A DNA stretch of 64,000 nucleotides from Tridacna crocea (GCA_943736015.1 OX031056.1:71389277-71453276), one strand, 5' to 3'. Positions 11,591-22,340 are shown, counted from the stretch's first letter. A program made the numbers and translations. Notes: generated by a model from the letters alone, not told the origin.

Positions 11591-12609
11591 ACCTGGGCAT
11601 GACATAAGCCAGCTGGCCTTCTGCCAGTGGAGCTAATGAAACTGACATGCCATGAACCATATATAGAGGGGTATGAAGATTCTAAATTGTTGTTCATTTT
11701 ATTCGAAAGAATGGTATTTTCTCAATTTTACCGATACATTGCCACTTTGGCTGCCATGGTTACCTAGAGTATGATATGATATGCTCATTGTTATTTTTTC
11801 ATCGACAACATGTTAGATCAATAGCTATTTCTAAAGCCAAAGTTATTCAATTTACTTACTCTAGTTTCTACAATTTTGCCATGAAAATAAGCAAAAATTG
11901 CAATTTTATGCCAGTGTCGAGATTCAGGTTGCCATGGAAACCAAATTTAGACACAAAACCAAAATATCTTGTTTGCAGCTTTTCAAATTTGTGTTAATAC
12001 TTCATATGTCATATTAACTGATGTTCAAATATTTGTGTTTAGTGGTCATTTTTTTGCATAAAATACAGCATTTTCCAAATTTTCTAAATCTGTTGTCACT
12101 TTGGTTGCCATGGTAACCTGACCTAAAAACATTTTGACCTTTTTTATTTTTTTATTTGTGACCCAATACATTAGTCTTTATGCCCAATATTGAAACCTTA
12201 AATCCTAGCTTTGCTGTTAGGAGATAATTGAGATAGAAATTTGTCAATTTAAGCCACCAGCAGAAATGCGAATTACAGCCTTTGTTTGTTGCCATAGAAA
12301 CACATTCTGCAAGCTTATTTTTGCTATTGCATTCTTGATATTGTAAGCAAATACATGGGTGATTATGTTATGATAGCACAACTGACCGGACTTTTGGTGA
12401 CAAATATGTTGTATTAACTTCAAAGTGCTTAATTTTTCAAGTTTTAAAAAGGAAAAAATATGCCTCTGGGGGCAAAAACTTTCTGTGGCCGTTGCCATGG
12501 TAACAGCATGACAATAGAAGTTTCCCTTTGGCTTTTGAACTTTTGTGACTAAAGGAATCAATTGCACTAACTTTTTTTGGTATTCTGAAAAAGTCACTTA
12601 TCACCATTT

Positions 12610-12760
12610 CTACAGGGCCTGCATGATTCTTAGGGAGAATGCTAATTAAGAGGACAACTTCTGATTGGCTATACTAAAAGGTGTAGCCAATCAGAAATTG
12701 TGTTCTGAGACGTAGACAAAGCACGTTCTGGAAAATAGGTGGTGAATACAGGCCCTGGAG
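12610..12760. mobile_element. Palindromic MITE (ATTGGCTA family)
   Basis: The ends CTACAGGGCCTG / CAGGCCCTG are inverted, and an internal hairpin pairs ACTTCTGATTGGCTATAC with GTGTAGCCAATCAGAAATTG. The same ACTTCTGATTGGCTA block recurs at 54363-54790. Confidence 0.65.
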
Positions 12761-12949
12761 GAAGAATGATTTTGAAAATAAGGTAGTAAAATGAGAAATA
12801 CTTATAAACCAGCAACTGCTACCTTTTCCACAGTGCTTCCCATTACTGTAAACACAAATTTTATCAAATGAACCACATTTAGATAATTTTCTGCAAAATA
12901 CTTTTCTATCTACGGTATATGCTGTTAATATTCTATCGAAAAAGTAAAA

Positions 12950-13690
12950 TCAAAGCATTGAGAACGCTGAAGTGGTATTTATCGAGGAAGCCATTGTGTG
13001 TGGAATTAATAATTTGAAAGAAAAAGAGAAATATTATTTAAATATTAGCTTGAAAGTTAAGTTACTATTGAGCAAATGAGTACCTTTTTGGTTGAAGGGA
13101 GAGTACTCATGACAAAGTTACGATTATTTGTGTATTGGTGGTCTCCCTTTGATATAAGGGTTCAGGAGTAAAGTTCCTTGACAGCAGGATGCATGATGGG
13201 TAGAGAGAGAAGCCATGTAAATAATTAAATTATATCAATTGGAAATAAGTTTGTACCTGAAAACTATGATTTTGAAATATATTTTGGCTGTTAACATAAA
13301 ATTGCCAACATTACAATCAATTATTTCAATTTATAAATATTCATGCCCTATCAAATGGAGTAGTGCGTAATCATGATATGAACAAGTCATGGTATAAACT
13401 GGTTATGGAATGAAAAAGGCCAGAACCAAGCAGTCAGTAGACAGATTTTGTATCATTGGGCCAATTAAAGGCTATGAGCAAGTGAAGCCATTTTCAATCG
13501 AAAATTAGTATTTCAGAAAATTGATGGCCTCATGCAGTGTATTTTAACATGCAATTCCCAATTCTGAGTACCAAAAACTCATTTTCCTGAGAAAAATTGA
13601 GTTTAATTGGGTTTACTTCCTTCGGCTTTTCACAAAATGTGATGCCTGATCATCAAATTTCAATATTAAACTCACAACAGTATTGTCTTC
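12950..13690 (+). repeat. Dispersed repeat D, copy 1
   Basis: The repeat starts near AAAGCATTGAGAACGCTGAA and includes GGTCTCCCTTTGATATAAGG and TTTGTATCATTGGGCCAATT. It aligns over its length with 60990-61700 and inverted with 34440-34875. No coding motif seen. Confidence 0.8.
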
Positions 13691-13758
13691 TACAAGAACA
13701 AAAAAAAAAATCCTCATTTTGTTAAGTGTTAACCTTTTATCACATGACAAAATTTTAA

Positions 13759-13986
13759 TTAACTCGTTACCAAACGACAAAATTGTAGGTGTGTCCTAAT
13801 CAAAAGCATTTGTAGACAACAAAATAAAGGTGACTGAAAATTTGAAAGTTGTTTTCTGAAGGGTAGAAAACATTGTGGGAAAAGCAGAAAATGCTGGTTT
13901 CCAACATTTTCTCCTTTTTCCACAATGTTTTTAAAGGCTTCTTTCTCAGGGTCGCCAAAAGTAGGGATTGTGTGGTAATGGGTTAA
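13759..13986 (-). mobile_element. FB-A MITE, complete
   Basis: TTAACTCGTTACCAAACGAC to GTGTGGTAATGGGTTAA; hairpin intact with a few arm mismatches. Confidence 0.9.
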
Positions 13987-14440
13987 ACAACCCCAAAGCA
14001 TATGCAGATGCAAAATTAGATGTTCCTAAAATTGTGGAAGTTGTCTTTTAATGGATAGAAAATATTAAAGGAAAAGGAGAAAATGCTGGGATCCAGAATT
14101 TTCTCAACTTCTCATCATGATTTTCCTTTTCCCATAATGTTCTCAAAATTGTTCTTTCTCAAGGTGGTGAAAAGTTCAATTTGTAAAATTGTTAATCCTG
14201 TATTTTTCCAAAAGTCAAAATTAGTTTTGTACTCTTCTAAATTGAAAGCAACAGTTGCAGATCATGATGTAAAAGTTGCTCAAAAGAACAGAAGATCTTT
14301 TACAGTGTAAAAAAAACAAAGTGGAAAAAGGAGAAAATATTGACAACAGTATTTTCCCTTTTGCCCAGCATGTTTTCAATAAACCTATTCCTCAGAGGGT
14401 TGTAACAAGACTGGGTATTCTTCAGTAAAAGGATGAATTA
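13987..14440 (-). mobile_element. Two degraded FB-A-like copies
   Basis: Two successive worn cores (AAGGAAAAGGAGAAAATGCT... and GTGGAAAAAGGAGAAAATAT...), each with weak GCAGATG... and CTTTCTCAAGG / CCTCAGAGGG flanks. Confidence 0.6.
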
Positions 14441-14701
14441 TAGGAAAATCTGAGTACCGGTATCTTATATGTTAAAAGCCATAATTATACTAGTCTCTAT
14501 ATAAAGATAAAAGCAATGTAACAAGGTATACCATAATAGAGATTTCTAGCTTTTACGGTTCACGGTTGACGGAGACGAACTTGCGCCCAAATCGGGGGTC
14601 ATCTCAAACTTTTTACCTGTTTACAGCGATTTAGGGCAGCTGTGTACGGTGTCGTTGAGTGATGATTCGGATTTATAAATCTTATCGGCAAGCAAAACGC
14701 A

Positions 14702-14989
14702 CTAATCAGAAAATGATAAATCAGCGCCTATCCCAGCTAACATGCGATATTGCCAGACATCATTTTGCTGACCCAGAAATGCACTATGTTTGGATCTTAT
14801 GGTACCATGACCATCAACAATGTTCTGCATATGGATTGCATAGTAATGTCGGTGTCCCGAATAGAACTGCTCCGGTGGTTCATTTTTCGGACGGTTAATT
14901 TCGTAAGAGATTCGATCGGTGGGCCCCACGGCATTAGGAACTTTGTTCCAGGAATCCCTCATGGCAATCACAATTCTTTGGCCAAACAT
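14702..14989 (-). pseudogene. Harbinger-type DDE transposase fragment
   Basis: The frame contains PPEQFYSGHRHYYAIHMQNI followed by VDGHGTIRSKHSAFLGQQND. It resembles the central region of DDE_Tnp_4/HARBI1-like transposases, where YSGH..., IVD..G.I... and FLG...D recur around the second catalytic Asp. Only about 95 residues are open. The flanking DDE parts and the companion Myb-like protein are not recognisable. The family match was made from memory by eye. Confidence 0.6.
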
Positions 14990-16619
14990 AGGTGAAATAA
15001 GGGTAGTCTAAATGTAACAGTCACACTCAAGACTTGGATACGTCTAGTAAAGGGACGACAGAAAAGGAGAATGCATTTCTTTCATTGTAAGCGTCCTCAG
15101 CATCTCAATAAGGCATGTCTTTAAATTTATATAAGGTTAGGCAGCGGTCCGATTGATTCTAAGAACATACATACGAGTAGTCATCTGACAGTGTGGTACT
15201 AAAACAGTTTAACCGAATAGGATTGTTGTAGCTAATAGTTAAAAGAAAAATACAGGGAAAAATCACGTTTATGACAGATAGACAAGGGGCAAAGCGCAGA
15301 TGCATTTAATGAAAGGGAGGTAAAAAGGCGAAGTTTCTCTTCAAATTTTGTGATTATTGTGTTTGATTTTGTTTAAATTTTGATTTGCATTTGAAAGAAA
15401 ATGAATATAAAGTGATGAATCAACTGCCGCTTCTAGATGCCCCTCCACGCAAAAAACCCGCACGTTCACCTAAAAGAGAATGAGCGTTCGGAAAGCACAT
15501 GCATATTGTGTTACAATCGCTACACTTGAGTACAAAAACATGCGGAAGGTGGAAATAATGCCGGTAAGTCAACACTTTGTTTGCAGCGCGAAAATTTTCA
15601 AGCATGAGGCTCGAGACAGCCCTTTGCTACGTAAACACAAGGACGATCGGAGATTGCTTGAATAAAGGTGCTTATGCGGCTTTGAACACCTTTTCTGTAA
15701 TATCGCAATAGTTCAAATTTTTATTTGCTTCATCGATAGAACGAGGGGAGTGGTAAAGGTTAATTTTAACATGAAAATAGTACGGAACTTTTAAACTAGA
15801 TGCACGGCGTGTATTTGCCAGCGGATAGGCAAAAAGTAGATCAAAAGCCAGCACATTCAGTTACGCTAAAAACTAACATCACTGAGGTTAAGGATGGGTC
15901 AAGGGTAACAACCTACGTCACAGGAAGTCATATCGGACCTGGGCATTTTCATAACTTATGTCCGCCATGTTGAAAAGTAATCGTACGATATGAAGATAAA
16001 ATGAGACTAGCTTGGGTGGATACAAACGGACTACAAAGACTTTAATGTATTTATCAAAGACATTAGATGAATACATTTAATATTCTGATGTTTCGGACAG
16101 GAAGCAGATGTCTATATGCACAAACACTTTGACCAAATATCAAAAAGTGATTGGTTTTAATAGTTTGTCGAAGTCTATTCCATTATTACAAGTAGTTAAC
16201 AAAAGCTTTGACAAAAAACAAAGTCCCTAGGCATTGTACGCTTTGGAGGTCTAAAGACTTTTTCAGATCATTTAAAGGAACGATTACAAAAAAAAAAACA
16301 GTCTTACCAAACACGCACACTGACTTTATAACAAGGGTCCGATGTCACTACCTGTGACGTCACACTAACGTACGTTGTGAGGGGTGTGGGTTAGGATTAA
16401 GAAATCGCAGCACGGTAGGCAAAGCTTGCTATCCCAACTGTAGGCAATATGTAAGGGTATTGTTCGTTTTATCACTTATGTACTATGCTTGCATTAGGTC
16501 GCGTGTAGTTCGATCTATAATGGTAAGAAATTCTGGAAAGGACCAATTTATCCAACTGAAAGAACTCCTGATGAAATTGAAAATGCCACCTCTGTAACGG
16601 AAGGAAATGCGGTAACTGA

Positions 16620-16662
16620 AAATGTCTCCCCCGCCCGCCCCCCGCCCCCCGCCCCGCCCCGC
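16620..16662 (+). repeat. C-rich tract
   Basis: Runs of CCCGCCC within the Harbinger-like element, in an otherwise AT-rich window. A frame on the minus strand at 16718-17008 (MPTTRRRSICETLFLQRTNL...) might be an N-terminal transposase remnant, but I cannot support it. Confidence 0.6.
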
Positions 16663-17312
16663 TATTTTCTAGTTCCTGAGTTTTTCGCGTTTCTAATCGG
16701 TTCATCTTTATTAGTCTTCAAGGGTGCACAGGATCCCCTCCGGTAAACACAATTCTGTAGAACTTCTCGATCCTTTTTGGACCTTTCTTGCATGTTAGCC
16801 TAATACATGTCCCAGTTTGTACTACAATTCCGTTTTTAACTTTACGTATTTCTCTGCATGTAGGGATATAATGCATGCATATTACAAGAATAACCAACTG
16901 AAATGCATTTGCATACATTATTGCAAAAAACTTTATTCTTCTGATTGATAAATTTGTCCTTTGTAAAAATAAAGTTTCGCAAATGCTCCGCCGTCTCGTT
17001 GTTGGCACTTCCTATGAATCTGAATCTTTACAATGGTTCATGAAAATTAAACAAGAAAGAAATTTGTCTGGCCTTAAATTTTCCTCGACAAACATGCTGA
17101 GATAACCCCCTGAAATAGTCACCAGCCGTCTCCGTCTATTGTGAACCGTAAAAGCTAGAAATCTCTATTAGCAGTTTGCTTTTAACAAAATTCATATTAT
17201 TGGTTGTAATGGATGAAAATGGTCTACTTCATCATACTTGATACATCATACTCGTTTTCTTGATTCCTGTTATAAGAACACGGTGTTCTTATTACAGGAG
17301 CCAGGAAAATAC

Positions 17313-17500
17313 TAGAACTCCAGATATTAAGAGGGAGTGATGGTATTCTAAATCTATTATTTCTTTTCCAAACCCTATGTTGTGGTACACTTTAGAATCG
17401 TCTCAATGAGACGATTCTAATGAGCACCCGTAACATAGGGTTTAGTGGAGAATAATTTTCAGTTTTGAAGTCAAAATCACTTTCTCTATCTGGATCTCTG
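17313..17500. mobile_element. Palindromic MITE G, copy 1
   Basis: The outer ends AACTCCAGATA / TATCTGGATCTCT are inverted. The centre pairs TTAGAATCGTCTC with GAGACGATTCTAA, flanked by AAACCCTATGTTGTGG / CATAGGGTTT. Confidence 0.8.
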
Positions 17501-17583
17501 ATTATAGATGAGTTGTCATTTGAATGTCATATAATGTTGCATGATGTTCACAACACTAAGTGGATTGCTGGCATGGATACATC

Positions 17584-17821
17584 TTAACCCTTTACTCCAC
17601 AGATACTCATTTCTACGCATTGCTTGTAGGACCCTGCGTAAAACATTGTGGCAAAAGGTGAAATTGCTCATGACGAGCAATTTCACCTTTTCCCACAATG
17701 TTTTCTACACCATCAAAAGGTGTCAAAAGGTGTCATATATACATAAGAAAAGGCTTCATCCTTGCTGTTAATTAGGGTCAATCAGAGATACCATAGAAAT
17801 GCCTTATGGGGTAAAGGGTTA
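17584..17821 (+). mobile_element. FB-B foldback MITE
   Basis: TTAACCCTTTACTCCACAGA to GGGGTAAAGGGTTA. The hairpin pairs GGTGAAATTGCTCATGACGA with its complement. The left outer arm (TACTCATTTCTACGCATTGC) differs from FB-A. Confidence 0.9.
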
Positions 17822-17827
17822 GCTTAC

Positions 17828-17990
17828 TTTGAACTCTTTTCCAACTTGGAAACATTTCCTTCAACCATATCAGATGACAAATGATAAGTGGCTGAAATGA
17901 TGGGATTTGTTTCTGAAATGGTAGAAAATATTGTGGGAAAAGGATAAAATGCTGGTTACCAGTATCTTAACCTTTTTATACGGGACGTAT
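17828..17990 (-). mobile_element. Degraded FB-A remnant
   Basis: ATATCAGATGACAAATGATA and a worn hairpin (GGATAAAATGCTGGTTACCA). Right end lost. Confidence 0.55.
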
Positions 17991-18799
17991 TTAAGAAATA
18001 ATCTTCTTTCTATAGTGGTATATCGTTCAATAAACCACAGTTGTGAGTTATGAGGCACAATAAATAATCCACGAGGGCGATTCTCTAGATTGTTAAAATA
18101 CTGATTTGTTTAGTAAGAGGTAAGCTTGTCTTTGTTCTCTAAATAGGACAACAAAAGCATAAATGGACAATCCAGATCCATCATGGCCCCCCTCTTGTGA
18201 GTTTGATTGTTTTCGGAGAGTACTGAAACATCAAGGTGTTGTCATGGTGGAGTGTTTGTGACGTCGCGCAAAAACTATGACATTTCATATCTCTGTCATT
18301 ACTTAATATTCAAACTTCAAACTTGGACTTATCAAATATTTAAATGGGAACCTAGTGTAGCCCAACAAGGGCAGGTAACTATCAACATATTTTTGACACA
18401 TTTATGCCCCTCTCTTGACCCTTTATTTTCACTGATAATCATGCAAGTGTAGCGGACAGAGCATTGGCAACCACTTGCAATGCTCTTGTTTTCATTTGTG
18501 ACTGTTTCGTGATGTAGAGGCATCTCCAGGGATGTTCTATTAATATGTAAATCATGTAGAACCATTGAGAGACCACAAACATAATCCTATCAATTCTAAA
18601 ATATCTGTTCTATGAATAAGAAATGCCATTAATGACATTTTAGGGAACCAGAATGGCATCCCAAACACTTTCAGATGCACTGTTGTGAAAAGATAGGAAA
18701 AACAGTACAGTTACACAGATTATGATAGAGAATTTATTGGGCAGAGTGTGCTTTGTTGCAGAAGAATTTTGTTCCTGTACATAAAAACTACATATTTTA
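17991..18799. other. No gene; possible Helitron-like 3' tip
   Basis: At 18455-18493 a hairpin AGAGCATTGGCAACCACTTG / CAATGCTCT is followed by TTGTTTTC, similar in layout to the 3' tip at 4000-4020. The 35 bases at 18591-18626 recur inside an FB-A hairpin at 22075-22110. Confidence 0.4.
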
Positions 18800-18870
18800 C
18801 TGACTCCTTGGAAGAAAGCTTTTGAAAACATTGTTGTAAAAGGAGAAAATGCTTGTAACAAATACATGTA
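18800..18870 (+). mobile_element. FB-A half copy
   Basis: GAAGAAAGCTTTTGAAAACA and one stem arm (AAAAGGAGAAAATGCTTGTA), then unrelated sequence. Confidence 0.6.
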
Positions 18871-18999
18871 TTGTCTCCATGTCTACCAGTTCTTTCTACC
18901 TTTTTCAAATACAGATTGAATCATTGGAGCGACATATGATTTATCATCTGCAAATCTTATTATGTCTTCAAATTGAGGAGTCGTGACTGATGACTTTTA

Positions 19000-19221
19000 C
19001 TACAACTTTAACTTTAGACTTGCCATAATTCAAAGTATCTGCAGAAGACAAATCAAATATGGCTCAAAAAAAATTTTTTTTTTCTTTGATAGGATAGAAA
19101 AAATTGTTGAAAATGAGTAAATGATGGTTACCAGCAGGCTGCCTTTTCCCCCTTCTCTCATATTGTTTTCCAAAGGTTTCCAGCTTAGTGCCATTGAAAG
19201 TTTTGATTGTTCGTTGAAAGT
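19000..19221 (-). mobile_element. Degraded FB-A copy
   Basis: AACTTTAGACTTGCCATAAT...CTGCAGAAGACAAATC with a heavily worn hairpin (GATGGTTACCAGCAGG) and a GATTGTTCGTTGAAAG end. Confidence 0.6.
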
Positions 19222-19422
19222 TTAACTCTGTACCAAAAGAAAGTCATTTTGCAGATGACAAAATGAATGTAACTGAAGAATTGAAATTTGTTTTAGAAAG
19301 GAAGAAAACATTATGGGAAACGGAGAAAATAACCAGCATTTTCTCTGATTTTCCTACAATGATTTCAAAAGTTTTTTTTCCACAGGGGTGTTTAAAGTCG
19401 GTATTGTGTGGTAAAGAGTTAA
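19222..19422 (-). mobile_element. FB-A copy with shortened hairpin tip
   Basis: TTAACTCTGTACCAAAAGAA to GTGTGGTAAAGAGTTAA. The left arm lacks the tip (ACGGAGAAAA|TAACCAGC). It ends 328 bp before the first visible MCU exon. Confidence 0.8.
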
Positions 19423-19750
19423 TAACCCTGAGAAGGACGGTTGTTGAAAATCTGTGCAAAAGGAGAAATGTTTCTTTTTATTATTATCTGTATCTCCCTA
19501 GTTTCTCTGCCGTGCCCCAATCGCATAGTCAGTAGTGCTCAGGACTTGAGAACAAAGGGGCGCTATTTGGAATTCTCGGTATGGCCTTCTTCTAATATAA
19601 ATGATGGTTCTTTCCAAAATGAAGTGTGATGAACGAGGTTATAAATAGAAGTTTGTCAAAATCCATAAGCCTTTTGTATATTTGTGTATGTTATTTGGCT
19701 TACGTGATTATTTCGACATGAATTATGGTTATTTCAATATTTACTTGCAG

Positions 19751-19921
19751 ATGTGACAGTGGAGTACCGACATGGCTTGTCCGTGTTCACAGTGCCTTTA
19801 CCGTCCAGACGAGATTCTTGTGAATTTGTGCTCAAACCCGTATCTCATACAGTCCGAGACTTTATCAGCTTCCTGAAAGAGGAGGACAAGGGAATTGACA
19901 GAGTAACAGTTTTTAACCAGA
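19751..19921 (+). CDS. MCU: MCU exon: N-terminal matrix domain, first part
   Basis: After a TTACTTGCAG acceptor the exon reads (GAT)-VTVEYRHGLSVFTVPLPSRR, then DSCEFVLKPVSHTV and FLKEEDKGIDRVTVFNQ. This aligns closely by eye with the human MCU N-terminal domain (VTV-YQNGLPVISVRLPSRRERCQFTLKP...LQEEDRGIDRV). The domain is a beta-grasp-like matrix module that modulates uniporter activity. The PSRR stretch and the cysteine following it match the human regulatory Ser92 and Cys97 neighbourhood. The donor is A|GTAAGT, leaving one base of the next codon. The first two bases complete an Asp codon begun in a missing upstream exon. This entry is a partial CDS; the GTG at 19753 is not a start codon. Confidence 0.93.
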
Positions 19922-19960
19922 GTAAGTGGGTTGTTTTTGATATGTAAGCCTATAAACCCC

Positions 19961-20365
19961 ATCTTCGTGAGCCAAGGTTATGATCACTTCGTGGATTTTA
20001 CCTTGGCTGATTGAGCCCGATTTCGAGGTTCCTGTGATGCGCCCTCTATTGGATGCTGGTTATTAACCCCCTTTACATCAAATTTCTAAAAGCCAATGAA
20101 ATATGGTTTTACAAACCGCTTACGAATACACGTGAAGTGATAAGCAGATATCCACGTGGGTTTTCATGTTTACCTCTTATTCGAAAGGTAGCGACCTTAT
20201 TCTGTTTTTATCAAATATGAAATGCTAGGAGCGACTTCATTCGTTGCAGTTAGAGCTGGCTGCATCAAATGAAAAAGCATTTTCGAGGTATGTAAAAATC
20301 AAGCTTGATCCGCCAAGGGTAGAGTAGCATAGTGAATCGTCAGCCTTGGCTTGCAGAGATGCTTC
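19961..20365. mobile_element. MITE F, copy 1
   Basis: The ends CATCTTCGTGAGCCAAGGTT / CAGCCTTGGCTTGCAGAGAT are inverted. Shared body: GATTGAGCCCGATTTCGAGG and GATGCGCCCTCT. It starts 40 bp past the donor of the first visible MCU exon. Copy 2 is at 23240-23632. Confidence 0.8.
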
Positions 20366-20408
20366 AACAAAATTTGTATTTAATGACAGATTGACAAATT
20401 GAAAACAA

Positions 20409-22190
20409 TTAACTCTTTACCATAATTATGACAAAATTGAAGAATGGTCTAAATTGAAAGCATTTGCAGAGTGACAAAATAAATGTGACTGAAAAATTGA
20501 TTTTTTTTAAGGGTAGAAAACATTGTGGGTCAGGGCTCCGGAAAACCGACAAAATGCCGGTCCAGACCGATTTTTGAGTAGCCGGACCGATTAGAATTCC
20601 GAAAATATACCTATAAATCGGTCCGAGTTTTTCAAAGCGATTCATACATCTATATTTGTGTATACCACCAACTGCCAATAAAAATCCACAAAACACAGCT
20701 ATGATCCAGGGTTTTCACACATTACATCCATATGACTATACAAGCATGGAGAATATCCGATAACGAGTTTACCCGCAAGGCACAGATTAGGTTTACCCGC
20801 ACATGGACTGCTGGTTCTTACGTCATATATTGTGTTCGCAGTTGGTCACTATTTTTGTTTCAGTTTCATGCTTGATCGAGCAAACGATAGCGAGTTGGCA
20901 TAATGTACAATTTTTGCTTGTGAATGGGGTTTAGAACCGACAATAATTCTAAACATGTTTGAAGTTTGAGGCCGTGTCTTTAAAATAAAGGTCATCAAAC
21001 ACTGCGTCAATTTTAATTGCCGATACTCGTGAAACAAATTTGTATTACTCAAAAAAAAAAGCGTATTTATAAAACGAGACGAGTATGGCTGTGGGCCTAT
21101 GATCGACTGTAGGCGAAAGTCAGTTGGATTTGGATTCCGATTCCGATAATCGATTGAGAAATCCCGGAATCGATTGTAGTCGGTTGCTAAGTTGGCTTGG
21201 TGCCAAAACTTGAATTCTGGTTTTTAGCGCATGGTTTTGTGACTATTATTAATCACAGTCTTAGATTAAACATAGTGGATAACAAACACAAAAATTGGCT
21301 GAAAAATGAGAAGCAAATCTTTGTCCATGAATGTCTTGACAAAAGTTGACATTTCGGCAAGCTTCCCAGAGCCCGGATTTTGACATTTGGAAATTTGAAA
21401 TGACCTGTCTTTGATGGTGAACGATATCTGCCTAAATATCAATCTGAGGCATGAAATTATCGTCTAGAACTTCATATAAACTAGCTTGCGTGCATCTGGC
21501 ATAAATATGGGTTAAACACAATCAGTATAAAATGCGAAGGACACCCGGATGATAATGAAGCTGGCGAGTCATTTATGACAGAGTAACAAAGGTTTTATTC
21601 CTCTTACGTAGTGTAAAGTGACAGCTTTTTAAGTTACTTGCAATTTAAATTGACTAAATGATGTCAAATCGTGTAGTAATTCTTCTCCAGGAACTAACTG
21701 TCGAGAAAAAATAGATCGCCAAAACAGCGCGAAAACCCATGACACTACAATGAGCAGCATGGCGTCGTCCGATCAGAGGGACTTCAAACTATCTTCTTAT
21801 CTTTAATAGTGAATTTTAAAAGTGAATTTAGACAAATTTCTTAATAGAGCAATAAGTGGAAGCTAAAATTCTGTTCATGAGTGGAAATAATGTTGTTTTA
21901 TGAAATGAAAATACAGTGGGGGGGGGGGGGTCGTCTGCAAATGTTTTAACTATTACGATCGGGGTGGGGTAGGTCAGAGATGTAGACATAGACCGGAGGG
22001 GGGGGGGGCGGGGGCAGCAGACCGATTCAGATCGAAAAATTTCCGGAGCCCTGTTGTGGGTAAAGGAGAAAATGCAATTCTAAAATATCTGTTCTATGAA
22101 TAGGAAATGCATTTTCTCCTTTTCCCACAGTGTTTTCAAAAGGCTTCTTTCACGGGGTCTTTAAAAGTTGGGGTTGTGTGGTAAAGTCAG
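20409..22190 (-). mobile_element. FB-A MITE split by a hAT element
   Basis: TTAACTCTTTACCATAATTA...GTAGAAAACATTGTGGGT, then the hAT element (20531-22053), then TTGTGGGTAAAGGAGAAAAT and the right half. The hairpin tip carries a foreign filler at 22075-22110. Confidence 0.9.
20531..22053. mobile_element. Non-autonomous hAT-type DNA transposon
   Basis: Inverted tips CAGGGCTCCGGAAA / TTTCCGGAGCCCTG are flanked by a perfect 8-bp duplication TTGTGGGT (20523-20530 and 22054-22061). An 8-bp duplication and CAGGG tips are hAT hallmarks. Subterminal CGGTCC/GACCGATT repeats recur inside. No transposase is recognisable in 1.52 kb. Two poly-G runs (near 21918 and 21999) lie near the right end. Confidence 0.92.
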
Positions 22191-22340
22191 TGAAGGACAA
22201 TATTTAATTGTTGCTCCAACGATTAGATTTGTCTATGAATTGAAAGAAAGCATTTTTGGAAACAGAGAAAAATTATTGTCTAATTTGTCATTGCAAGTTC
22301 TTTTTCAGTTTGAATAAGTTGAAAATTTTGTCATCTTGCG

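Larger units (their letters stand above)
10311..12530 (+). repeat. Divergent ~178-bp monomers with X-box-like palindromes
   Basis: Palindromes start at 10416, 10585, 11207, 11385, 11750, 11928, 12104, 12288 and 12491, mostly 169-203 bp apart. Two longer segments (11097-11640 and 11648-12000) are direct duplicates marked by ATATAGAGGGGTATGAA. Orientation of the asymmetric flank differs from the first block (TTTGGCTGCCATGGTAACCT here). Confidence 0.75.
8475..12645. mobile_element. Large inverted-repeat-flanked block holding the X-box array
   Basis: CTAGCATTCTCCCTTAGAAT...CATGCAGATGGTGATAAGTG at 8475-8515 recurs inverted at 12591-12645 as AGTCACTTATCACCAT...GCATGATTCTTAGGGAGAAT; the right copy carries an extra 12 bp. 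Everything between is a divergent tandem array plus microsatellites. Whether the arms are true transposon termini is unproven. Confidence 0.55.
14549..17168 (-). mobile_element. Decayed PIF/Harbinger-like DNA transposon
   Basis: Terminal inverted repeats of about 28 bp: AATAGAGATTTCTAGCTTTT... at the left and ...AAAAGCTAGAAATCTCTATT at the right, both flanked by TA (T-A at the left, T-A at the right), near the TWA target typical of the superfamily. The inside holds a minus-strand transposase-like fragment at 14702-14989 and a GC-rich tract. The rest has no intact frame. At 2.6 kb it is about the length of a compact Harbinger element. Confidence 0.7.

Noticed and set aside
15420-15665. Overlapping frames on both strands around 15.5 kb as exons
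   Set aside because: They lie inside the Harbinger-like element; no similarity recognised and the two strands mirror each other.
16718-17008. Independent host gene on the minus strand (96 codons)
   Set aside because: It lies inside the Harbinger-like inverted repeats, has no recognisable domain and no splice context.
21916-22012. Poly-G runs as G-quadruplex regulatory sites
   Set aside because: They lie in the hAT element and may be homopolymer length errors or simple repeats; no further support.
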